From contig JAGXHL010000030.1 of NCBI GenBank assembly GCA_024636215.1, forward strand, positions 1-10,553: 10,553 bases of DNA, written 5' to 3'. Shown piece by piece: positions 1 through 6,149 of the stretch. Source of the DNA: Deltaproteobacteria bacterium. Its GTDB lineage: Bacteria; Desulfobacterota; Desulfuromonadia; Desulfuromonadales; BM103. A program made the translations under genes and the position numbers. Numbering within the stretch: the first letter of the stretch is position 1; every line of letters begins with the position of its first letter. The notes below the pieces were generated by a model that saw only the letters and a program-made list of their open reading frames with translations, did no database searches and was not told the origin of the DNA.

Positions 1-1
1 C

Positions 2-187
2 ACCTTCCGGCACCACCCTTCATCACAAGATGTTGTGGTTGAGAAGATACTTGCAAGCGTTGATATGAACTACTGTTACCCACACGATCTGAAAGAGAGC
101 CATCTGTTCTCAAACATCCAAATTTTCGCTTCGGCCCGTATAGTCAGACAGGCTGCTAGGCGTTATGATGTTTTTTCAGGACCTTGA
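2..187 (+). CDS. C-terminal end of an unrecognised ORF, 5' end outside window
   Basis: An open frame enters from the left edge and runs 61 codons to a TGA at 185-187. I do not recognise the protein. The first ~33 residues (about 2-101) include VVVEKILASVDMNYC and look like ordinary coding sequence. The last ~28 residues (reading LFSNIQIFASARIVRQ and onward) are encoded mostly by the repeat at 102-159. The original C-terminus may therefore have been replaced when the repeat arrived, or the frame may simply be open by chance. The missing 5' part prevents a firm decision. It could be the end of a real gene, a truncated gene, or not coding. Confidence 0.3.
   Translation, partial: TFRHHPSSQDVVVEKILASVDMNYCYPHDLKESHLFSNIQIFASARIVRQAARRYDVFSGP
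102..159 (-). repeat. Half copy of a palindromic repeat (copy A)
   Basis: Read on the minus strand, this 58-base stretch begins at CTAG and matches 10413-10470 at 56 of 58 positions by eye. The two mismatches fall in the terminal part near CTAGCAG. It corresponds only to the outer arm of the longer element at the right edge. The central hairpin and second arm are absent, because sequence beyond 102 does not match. The pair is in inverted orientation, about 10.3 kb apart. I interpret it as a truncated member of a dispersed palindromic (MITE- or REP-like) family. Confidence 0.75.
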
Positions 188-220
188 CATACCATATGTA
201 TGCCTTCGCCCCTGAAAAAA
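171..220. repeat. Perfect 10-bp inverted repeat hairpin
   Basis: TTTTTTCAGG at 171-180 is exactly complementary to CCTGAAAAAA at 211-220. A second small stem, CATAC/GTATG, lies inside the 30-base interval. The T-run precedes the stem and the A-run follows it, so it does not have intrinsic terminator form on either strand. It sits 11 bases beyond repeat copy A and may be another small repeat unit. The rest of 221-322 shows nothing I can name. Confidence 0.5.
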
Positions 221-322
221 CTCCAAGCCTTGTAGGATGAAATTTTTGCTTAGCCATCTCGTTGAGGTTTGAGGCTTGAGGCGGAAGCCCTTTTCGCCCG
301 TTGTAAATCAGCAGTCATGTGT

Positions 323-356
323 TCAATCGATTGAGCAGGCGAATCGTTCTCGATTC
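323..356 (+). promoter_or_regulatory. Two small dyads upstream of the ABC exporter
   Basis: TCAATCGATTGA (323-334) is a perfect 12-base palindrome. GAATCG-TTCT-CGATTC (341-356) is a perfect 6-bp stem with a four-base loop. Both contain an ATCG or CGAT core and lie 24-57 bases before the exporter start codon. They could be operator half-sites or a leader hairpin. No convincing -35/-10 pair was seen beside them, so function is an inference. Confidence 0.25.
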
Positions 357-379
357 TGGAGTAACCGACAGGATTCCCT

Positions 380-2221
380 TTGAAATATCCGCCACTAACC
401 ACCGACACCAATCCGTCTTCGAGGCGTTTTTTAGACGTTTTTCGCTACAGCCGTCGCGCCCTGGAGCTGGTCTGGTCGACCAGCAAACGGCTGGCAACGG
501 TCTTTGCCCTGTTGACGCTGATTGCCGGGGTGCTCCCCGCAGCCGTGGCCTGGATCGGCCAGCTGATCGTTGACGGCGTGGTTGCAGCGATGGGCCAGCA
601 TCAGCAGACCGGCAGCGCTGATGCTACCTATGTTTTGCTGTTTGTCGCCGCCGAAGCAGGGGTGGTGGCGTTGATTGCCGGCACACAGCGCGGCATCTCG
701 ACCTGCCAGGCGTTGCTGCGGGCGCTGATGGGGCAACGCATCAACCTGATGATCCTGGAAAAAGCCCTGACACTCAAGCTGGCGCACTTCGAGGATTCGG
801 AATTCTATGACAAACTGACCCGCGCCCGGCGTGAAGCATCGACCCGCCCTTTGAGCCTGGTAACGAGGACCTTCGGCCTGGTGCAGAACGGTATTTCGCT
901 GGCAAGTTACGCCTTCCTGCTTGTGCAATTTTCACCCTGGGCAGTGCTGATCCTGATCGCCGGCGGTATCCCGGAGTTCCTGGCAGAGGCAAAATTCTCC
1001 GGCGACAAGTTTCGTCTGTTCCGCTGGCGCTCGCCGGAGACGCGCATGCAGATGTATCTGGAAACCGTGCTGGCTCGCGAGGATTACGCCAAAGAGGTCA
1101 AGTTGTTTCGCCTCGGTCCGCAGTTGCTGCAACGCTACCAGGCGATTTTTGAAAAGCTGTTTGCAGAGGATCGCAAACTGACTCTGCGCCGTGACAGCTG
1201 GGGCTTCATCCTTGGCCTGCTCGGTACCATCGCTTTTTATGGTGCTTACGCCTGGATTGCCTTGGCGGCTATCCGCGGCAACATCAGCCTGGGGCAGATG
1301 ACCATGTATTTGATGCTGTTCAAGCAGGGGCAGTCTGCGGTTTCAGCCAGCCTTTCGGCCATCAGCGGCATGTACGAAGACAACCTCTACCTGTCGAATC
1401 TGTATGAGTATCTGGAGCAACCGGTGCCGTCTGCGCAAGGGGAGTTGCAGCAGGGACCTGCGCCGGGGGACGGCGTGCGTTTTGAACAGGTCAGCTTTTC
1501 CTATCCAGGCAGCGAAGAGCCGGCTTTGCGGCAGATCAGCCTGCACATCAAGCCGGGCGACAGCCTGGCTCTGGTTGGTGAGAACGGTTCCGGAAAAACC
1601 ACTCTGATCAAGCTTCTGACCCGGCTTTACCAGCCTGACGCGGGTCGCATCCTGCTTGATGGTCTTGATCTGCAGCAGTGGCAAGGCGACGCTCTGCGTC
1701 AGCGTATCGGCGTCATCTTTCAGGATTTCGGTCGTTACCAGTTTCTGGTCGGAGAAAATATCGGCGCCGGCGATATCAACCACTTCGAGGACCGGCAGCG
1801 CTGGCAGCGGGCGGCCGAGATGGGGATGGCGCATGAGTTTATCGACACGCTGCCGCAGAAGTACGACACCCAACTCGGCAAATGGTTCAAGGGCGGGCGT
1901 GAACTTTCCGGCGGCCAATGGCAGAAGATCGCGTTGGCCCGCGCTTTCATGCGCAGCAAAGCCGACCTGCTGGTGCTCGACGAGCCGACCGCCACCATGG
2001 ATGCCGCCGCCGAGGCGTCAATCTTTGAACACTTTCGCGAATTGAGCCAAGGGAAGATGACGATTCTGATCTCGCACCGTTTTTCGACCGTGCGCATGGC
2101 CGATCAGATCGTGGTCATCGACAAGGGGCGCATTGTCGAGCAAGGCAGCCACGAACAGCTGATGAAACTGGGCGGCCAGTATGCCTATCTCTTCTCGCTG
2201 CAGGCGCAAGGCTACAGATAA
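380..2221 (+). CDS. ABC exporter half-transporter (fused permease and ATPase)
   Basis: This 613-residue protein combines an N-terminal exporter-type membrane domain (about residues 30-330) with a C-terminal ATPase domain (about 365-613), the usual size for a homodimeric exporter. The ATPase is complete: Walker A GENGSGKT 400-407, Q-loop Gln448, signature LSGGQ 509-513, Walker B LLVLDEP 530-536 and switch His566. The segment FEDSEFYDKLTRARREA (about 137-153) resembles lantibiotic/peptide exporters such as the NisT group. There is no N-terminal C39 peptidase domain. The start is TTG at 380, six bases after AGGA at 370-373; the next in-frame ATG is residue 71, inside the membrane domain. It should use ATP to move a peptide, lipid or drug outward across the inner membrane. 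No precursor peptide or modification enzyme is visible beside it, so the substrate is unknown. Confident for family, not for cargo. Confidence 0.93.
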   Translation: MKYPPLTTDTNPSSRRFLDVFRYSRRALELVWSTSKRLATVFALLTLIAGVLPAAVAWIGQLIVDGVVAAMGQHQQTGSADATYVLLFVAAEAGVVALIAGTQRGISTCQALLRALMGQRINLMILEKALTLKLAHFEDSEFYDKLTRARREASTRPLSLVTRTFGLVQNGISLASYAFLLVQFSPWAVLILIAGGIPEFLAEAKFSGDKFRLFRWRSPETRMQMYLETVLAREDYAKEVKLFRLGPQLLQRYQAIFEKLFAEDRKLTLRRDSWGFILGLLGTIAFYGAYAWIALAAIRGNISLGQMTMYLMLFKQGQSAVSASLSAISGMYEDNLYLSNLYEYLEQPVPSAQGELQQGPAPGDGVRFEQVSFSYPGSEEPALRQISLHIKPGDSLALVGENGSGKTTLIKLLTRLYQPDAGRILLDGLDLQQWQGDALRQRIGVIFQDFGRYQFLVGENIGAGDINHFEDRQRWQRAAEMGMAHEFIDTLPQKYDTQLGKWFKGGRELSGGQWQKIALARAFMRSKADLLVLDEPTATMDAAAEASIFEHFRELSQGKMTILISHRFSTVRMADQIVVIDKGRIVEQGSHEQLMKLGGQYAYLFSLQAQGYR

Positions 2222-2380
2222 GAACCGGGCAACCTGTGGCTGCGATTCAGCTCATTCGACTTACTTTTGTATGACAGTAAAATGGTGGTCAATCTGAAGA
2301 CATCTCAACAATATAAGAATATAAGTCTAACCCACGGAATGATTGCCACCTGGTCTGTCTGGGAAGTGATTTACTCTTTG

Positions 2381-3043
2381 TCACTTCTTGTATGTGGCGA
2401 AAAAATGGGGGACAGGGGGATCTTGAGTATCATCATAAGCTTCAAAGCTAGCTTGACTTAGACCGCATCGCACAAAGCCATCTATCTCCTCTTTATCAAG
2501 AGGCAGGGGAATATCATCTTCTTGTTCTCCTTTGCGGCGACTTCTGCATGAGACAAGAAGATATCCATGCGCTGACAGTAGTGAGATCATCGCATCGCGT
2601 GCCTTTAATCTATACTTACCGGGCAACACCTGGATGGTGTTGCATTCATAAACCATTTCAAAAAGCTCAGCCCATTCTTGTGGGTAATCAAAAAGATCTG
2701 CCACAAGGTAGTTGACAGTGGAGTCTGGATAACGCTTTTTACAAAGCCTTATCGCTTCAGGGGAAATATCAAAAGCTATTACTTCATATCCTGCTTCACT
2801 CAAGGCCTCCGCATCATCACCAACCCCACAGCCAATAACAATAGCTTTGCGTCCTGTATGCTCGAAAGAACAATTTTTCAACCATTGTAAAAGGTAAGGA
2901 TTCGGTTCAAGGTCTGCCCAGAAAACCGCTTTATAATCCCCTTCAGCATCAGTGTAGATACGATCAAACCAGCCAGTAGGGTCGTCTATGTCCTGGTAAA
3001 ATTTGACCATTTTTTTGTATGCAACAGGATCAAACTCTTTCAT
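2381..3043 (-). CDS. Class I SAM-dependent methyltransferase
   Basis: This 220-residue soluble protein has the Rossmann methyltransferase signature. The SAM-binding glycine loop VIGCGVGDD is at 69-77. The acidic residue ending strand 2 is Asp92 (AFDIS), and Asp116 (VADLFD) is at the adenine-contact position. The N-terminal pattern GWFDRIYTDAEGD...FWADLEPNPYLLQWL is typical of small-molecule methyltransferases of the Methyltransf_25/TPMT-like type. The substrate cannot be read from sequence. The start is ATG at 3043, with AGAGG (complement of 3053-3057) about nine bases upstream. It is the only minus-strand gene in the left two thirds and lies between a plus-strand exporter and a gap with relic sequence. 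Its AT-richer composition than the exporter hints at separate acquisition, which is an inference. Confidence 0.87.
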   Translation of the reverse strand: MKEFDPVAYKKMVKFYQDIDDPTGWFDRIYTDAEGDYKAVFWADLEPNPYLLQWLKNCSFEHTGRKAIVIGCGVGDDAEALSEAGYEVIAFDISPEAIRLCKKRYPDSTVNYLVADLFDYPQEWAELFEMVYECNTIQVLPGKYRLKARDAMISLLSAHGYLLVSCRSRRKGEQEDDIPLPLDKEEIDGFVRCGLSQASFEAYDDTQDPPVPHFFATYKK

Positions 3044-3132
3044 GCTATTTTACCTCTGGATTCTGATGTATTGCTGTAATCAGTATCCTAAACGATCACG
3101 ACTTTGTCAAAAGCCGTCAGTGGAGAGTCGGT

Positions 3133-3165
3133 CACGCTCTTTCATTTCCGTCTATGGCCTGGAAG
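3133..3165 (+). pseudogene. 33-base relic of the downstream sensor gene
   Basis: This stretch matches 4997-5029 at 32 of 33 positions; the single difference is silent. In the corresponding frame both encode RSFISVYGLE, the segment just after the last membrane helix of the 4195-5358 sensor. The flanks on either side do not match, and no longer homologous reading frame surrounds it. It is best read as a fragment left after deletion or recombination of a second family member. The 95-codon open frame that contains it (3003-3290) overlaps the methyltransferase start and does not look like a real gene. Confidence 0.55.
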
Positions 3166-3199
3166 GCACTTTTTCACTAAGAGGCTACCGGGTTGTTAG

Positions 3200-3221
3200 A
3201 CGGGCCGATGCGAAAACTTGG
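3200..3221 (+). repeat. Degenerate core of the palindromic repeat (copy C)
   Basis: These 22 bases, starting ACGGGCCGATGCGAAAAC, match the arm of the right-edge repeat (about 10433-10454) at 20 of 22 positions. Similarity fades on both sides and the CTAG terminus is not present. The match lies 34 bases after the sensor relic. It may be a decayed third copy; chance is unlikely but not excluded for so short a match. Confidence 0.35.
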
Positions 3222-3420
3222 CTATCGCAGCGGCTTGCCCTTTGGTGCGTTTATGGCTTTGTGAAAAACGATGCATCGCTACGGCGCTAAACCTTCAAAC
3301 TAACTCAAGTCTTTCGTCAAACATACGAATCCAAGCTTCTCCCCGCTTAACCTGACAGGATCCCAGCAAACATTCCGACTGATTTTTAGCGAATAAACGA
3401 AGGAGATAGTCAGGTCGGGC

Positions 3421-3526
3421 TGTTCAATGTTTGAACAACCTCGCTCAGGCCCGTTGTTGGGTAAATCCCGCGTAAATATTGGATATACAGGTTTTTTTGT
3501 TCATCACTGTTCATAACTGCTGTTCA
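3421..3526 (+). promoter_or_regulatory. TGTTCA operator-like cluster
   Basis: TGTTCAATGTTTGAACA at 3421-3437 is a perfect 7-bp dyad around a three-base centre. Three further TGTTCA half-sites follow on the same strand at 3498-3503, 3508-3513 and 3521-3526. The cluster ends about 75 bases before the sigma54-like promoter at 3601, and the dyad lies about 190 bases before its predicted transcription start. That is an arrangement expected for an activator site. The protein that would bind is unknown. The rest of the gap 3044-3675 holds only the two relics and the promoter candidate. Confidence 0.4.
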
Positions 3527-3600
3527 AACACTGAAATACCAAACCTTCCCTCCATGTCATAAAGTCTCGATATAACAATAACTTACGTTTTGTCTCCGGT

Positions 3601-3616
3601 TGGCATCCTTCTCGCT
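3601..3616 (+). promoter_or_regulatory. Candidate sigma54 (-24/-12) promoter
   Basis: TGGCATCCTTCTCGCT keeps the invariant GG (3602-3603) and GC (3614-3615) at the exact spacing of the TGGCACGNNNNTTGCW consensus, with TGGCA and the final T/A position also matching. It departs at three consensus positions. Transcription would begin near 3627, about 50 bases before the lipoprotein start. RpoN promoters need an upstream activator, and the TGTTCA cluster is a candidate site. Confidence 0.4.
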
Positions 3617-3675
3617 CTACCTAATCGGCCAAGAGGCCGCCAAGTGGCCTGTTGCAAAGAGAGCAGGAGAGGGAG

Positions 3676-4071
3676 ATGAACACATTCAAAATCACAACAA
3701 GGGCAGGCCTGGTCATCACAGCGATTTTACTTCTGGGAGGTTGTGCCGGGCTTCTCGATGGACCGTTTAATCAGAATGGCGAAATGGTTCCGGGGCTTCT
3801 GTATGCCAATAACGACACCGACTGTGTGACTTATTGGGATGATGCAACCAATTCATACAGGACCTATAATCAGAGCAAGAACATTTACCTGAATACGGTG
3901 GCATTCAATCCGGATGATATTGAAACGAATGACCGTGATCGTACCCCCGGCAATCGTAGAAGCCAGAATTTCCTGATTGCCAGCAATGTCGTCATGCCGT
4001 TGACTCATCTTAATCCGCAAGAAATGGATATTCAGCTCAATCAGGGGTGTATTGCATGTCATACGAACTGA
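3676..4071 (+). CDS. Small lipoprotein with C-terminal CxxCH haem motif
   Basis: The ATG at 3676 follows AGGAGAGGGAG directly and begins a clean signal peptide, so I prefer it to the in-frame TTG at 3652. The 131-residue product has a short basic start, a hydrophobic core (11-21) and a lipobox LGGC with Cys23 as the lipidation site. The mature ~109 residues are polar and end NQGCIACHTN. CIACH (125-129) is a textbook c-type haem attachment motif, two residues from the C-terminus. Cys50 is the only other mature cysteine. I do not recognise the family. Cytochrome P460-type proteins also carry CxxCH late in the chain, but I see no further support for that. It likely sits on a membrane facing the periplasm. 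The sensor gene follows after 123 bases on the same strand, suggesting joint expression. Confidence 0.8.
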   Translation: MNTFKITTRAGLVITAILLLGGCAGLLDGPFNQNGEMVPGLLYANNDTDCVTYWDDATNSYRTYNQSKNIYLNTVAFNPDDIETNDRDRTPGNRRSQNFLIASNVVMPLTHLNPQEMDIQLNQGCIACHTN

Positions 4072-4194
4072 TCAGTGAATATTCGAAAGACGCATACTTT
4101 TTTCGCTATATAGACACAGGTTTGTAATGCGAAAGCAGTCCAACTCACTGCAAGTTGCGGATATCATCAAACGTGTGGATATGTAGAGGTTAAT

Positions 4195-5358
4195 ATGAAT
4201 GAAGTTCAGGCCGTCAGAGAAGAGCCGGTCAAAACAGAAAATAATGTTCTGATTTTGACCCGGGCCTATAAATGGTTTCTTAATATTTTAATTGCCGGAC
4301 TCCCCATGTTCGGAGTCCTTTACCTTTCCAGCTTTCAGGGCTCGCAACTGCGATTCGTAGCACATTCATTTCATGAAATTGCAATTACAGCTTCGATTTT
4401 TGCCGGTGGCTTTGTCACTTACATTACCTGGCGCTGTTACCTTTCTTCCGGTGAAGTATTTCTTCGCTGGATTACCGCAGGGCTTTTAGGATTTACGTTG
4501 GTCTACGCACCTCATGGATTTTTAACCCGCTTTGCTGATCAAAACATGTGGCTTTTCCTTCTCTATGGTCCGGCTTCACGTTTAGTGATGTCCGGTTGTT
4601 TTTTCCTCGGTTTGTTGAAATATGGCAAGCCGGCGAATTCGCCTGAAGAAAGAGTCAAAAAAGCATTTTGGTGGAAGTGCATTGCCCTCTTCATTGCAGT
4701 CGACTGTGCAGTCGCTTTTATAACCAGCACGCCCGTTGCCGGCCATCCAATGGTGCGGATGTCGATGGAAATATCGGCCCTCGCATTATCCCTGCTGGCC
4801 ATCCTGGTGATACTGGTCCGGCAAATCAGATCGCCACTTATGTTGATTTATGCCATTGCTCTCGCCTGTTTTGCTCAGTCCTCCATCGCTTTTCTAGGTA
4901 CTTTGGCATGGACTCACCTGTGGTGGTATGCACACGTAATCTTTGTCGCTGGTTTTTTTCTTTTAAGTTACGGCATTGTCCAGGCCTTTCACACCACACG
5001 CTCTTTCATTTCTGTCTATGGCCTGGAAGAAATGGTGAATAAACTCCGGGATGAAAAAGCCAGAGCAGAAGACGCCCTACGGCAAGTCGAGGCAAGCGAT
5101 CAACAAAACAAGATACTGATCGCCGAACTTAAAGAATCGATTGCTGAAGTAAAAACCTTGAGTGGCCTGTTGCCAATCTGTTCATCGTGCAAAAAAATCA
5201 GGGATGATGAGGGTTACTGGAATGGGATTGAACAATATTTCCAGAAACATACAGATACAAAATTTACTCATGGGATTTGCCCAGGCTGCATTGAAAATAT
5301 TTATGGTCCTGAAATGGCCAAACGGGTCAAGAATAAAAAAATGGCGCTTCAAAATTGA
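4195..5358 (+). CDS. Eight-helix membrane sensor with coiled coil and Cys4 module
   Basis: The 387-residue protein has about eight membrane helices (near 27-47, 62-82, 92-112, 118-142, 158-178, 193-211, 214-238, 243-265). These lead into RSFISVYGLE (269-278), a charged coiled coil (about 276-323) and a C-terminal module LSGLLPICSSCKKIRDDEGYW. The module has paired cysteines Cys329/Cys332 and Cys362/Cys365. Such modules occur at the end of deltaproteobacterial sensor and response-regulator proteins and look zinc-binding; their function is not established to my knowledge. There is no histidine kinase, GGDEF, EAL, HAMP or receiver domain. Histidines near helix ends (His57, His60, His107, His241, His247) could ligate haem or metal, which is speculation. 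The ATG at 4195 follows AGAGG. With an even helix number both ends should be cytoplasmic. It probably relays an envelope signal, perhaps from the upstream lipoprotein. Confidence 0.82.
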   Translation: MNEVQAVREEPVKTENNVLILTRAYKWFLNILIAGLPMFGVLYLSSFQGSQLRFVAHSFHEIAITASIFAGGFVTYITWRCYLSSGEVFLRWITAGLLGFTLVYAPHGFLTRFADQNMWLFLLYGPASRLVMSGCFFLGLLKYGKPANSPEERVKKAFWWKCIALFIAVDCAVAFITSTPVAGHPMVRMSMEISALALSLLAILVILVRQIRSPLMLIYAIALACFAQSSIAFLGTLAWTHLWWYAHVIFVAGFFLLSYGIVQAFHTTRSFISVYGLEEMVNKLRDEKARAEDALRQVEASDQQNKILIAELKESIAEVKTLSGLLPICSSCKKIRDDEGYWNGIEQYFQKHTDTKFTHGICPGCIENIYGPEMAKRVKNKKMALQN

Positions 5359-5566
5359 CTTTCCAGGTCAGAATGGAAAGGTTCACCCACGACTCATCAC
5401 ACACCGAGACAATCAACCTGCGGCCCCGGAAATCAGTGAACTACAATTTCTTACACATGACTAGATGTTTTCCAAGTGCAAGGATTGACTTATCAGAAGA
5501 CCCTGCGAAAGTTTAATTAGCAATCAGGAATTGTTCTGTGCAGCCACTGGCGTAAGAGGTGTGATG

Positions 5567-6067
5567 ATGGCTGATGAGATTCAAATAAATACCGGTACGT
5601 CCTGGGATAAAAATACGGAAACTGATCAAAAACCGCCGGATGAGGGAGCTGTATGGAAGGACCGCTATCTGCGTCTGCTTGCCGATCTGGAGAACACAAA
5701 AAAACGCCTGACACGCACCTCCGCCCAGGAAGTTGAGGCCAAATTAGAAACGTTGCTGAGAGACGTTTTGCAGGTGGCTGATGGCCTTGACCTCGCCTTG
5801 TTGCATACTTCGCACGAAGAGGATAGCAGAAATATCTTGCAGGGGATCGAAATGAACCGGAGTCTTCTGGGGAAAATTTTTTCCAAATACGGTGTTGAAG
5901 AGATGGAAGCGTTGGGCCAACTGTTCGACCCCAGTTTGCACGAAAGCATAGGTATGGTCCGGTATCCCAGCGTCACCCCCAGCACCATAGTGAGGGTCGA
6001 GCAGAAGGGTTATCTGATCAGCGGCAAGCTGTTGCGTTCGGCGAAGGTCCTGATCGCATCGAGTTGA
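5567..6067 (+). CDS. grpE: GrpE nucleotide exchange factor
   Basis: GrpE dimers release ADP from DnaK and so reset the Hsp70 cycle in the cytoplasm. The product is 166 residues from ATG 5567, which lies seven bases after GAGG (5556-5559); ATG 5564 and upstream TTG 5531 are less well spaced. Family marks are the long N-terminal helix with WKDRYLRLLADLENTKKRL (about 30-48), the beta-domain FDPSLHES (120-127) and the C-terminal GYLISGKLLRSAKV (148-161). It is a little shorter than the usual 180-200 residues, with a short acidic N-terminus. cbpA follows after 82 bases and cbpM after that, all on one strand. No dnaK is present here, and no CIRCE element was seen upstream. This may be a second, accessory GrpE. 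Confidence 0.93.
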   Translation: MADEIQINTGTSWDKNTETDQKPPDEGAVWKDRYLRLLADLENTKKRLTRTSAQEVEAKLETLLRDVLQVADGLDLALLHTSHEEDSRNILQGIEMNRSLLGKIFSKYGVEEMEALGQLFDPSLHESIGMVRYPSVTPSTIVRVEQKGYLISGKLLRSAKVLIASS

Positions 6068-6149
6068 TTTGTAGAGCTGGACCATTTGCAATGATAGACT
6101 GTTGAACTTGGCAGACGAGCCCTTCTGAATACGACGAAATGGACACTGC

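Noticed and set aside
2267..2461. 64-codon ORF after the ABC exporter
   Set aside because: Runs into the methyltransferase on the other strand, no ribosome binding site and no protein-like pattern.
3195..3201. GTTAGAC, an integron attC-like core, with GTCTAAC near 2325-2331 bracketing the methyltransferase
   Set aside because: The seven-base cores occur by chance, the second core and folded attC stem are missing next to each, and no integrase is seen.
3003..3290. 95-codon plus-strand ORF across the methyltransferase start
   Set aside because: It overlaps the methyltransferase 5' end antisense, lacks a clear ribosome binding site and only contains the RSFISVYGLE scrap and repeat relic; treated as relic sequence.
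5359..5380. CTTTCC...GGAAAG hairpin after the sensor gene
   Set aside because: Six-bp stem with a ten-base loop and no T-tract; too weak to call a terminator.
5162..5464. 100-codon ORF inside and after the sensor 3' end
   Set aside because: Overlapping frame of the sensor gene; its frame has no independent coding signs.
5485..5517. TTGACT followed by TTTAAT upstream of grpE as a sigma70 promoter
   Set aside because: The spacer is 21 bases, too long, and no sigma32-like or CIRCE motif was found either; grpE promoter left uncalled.
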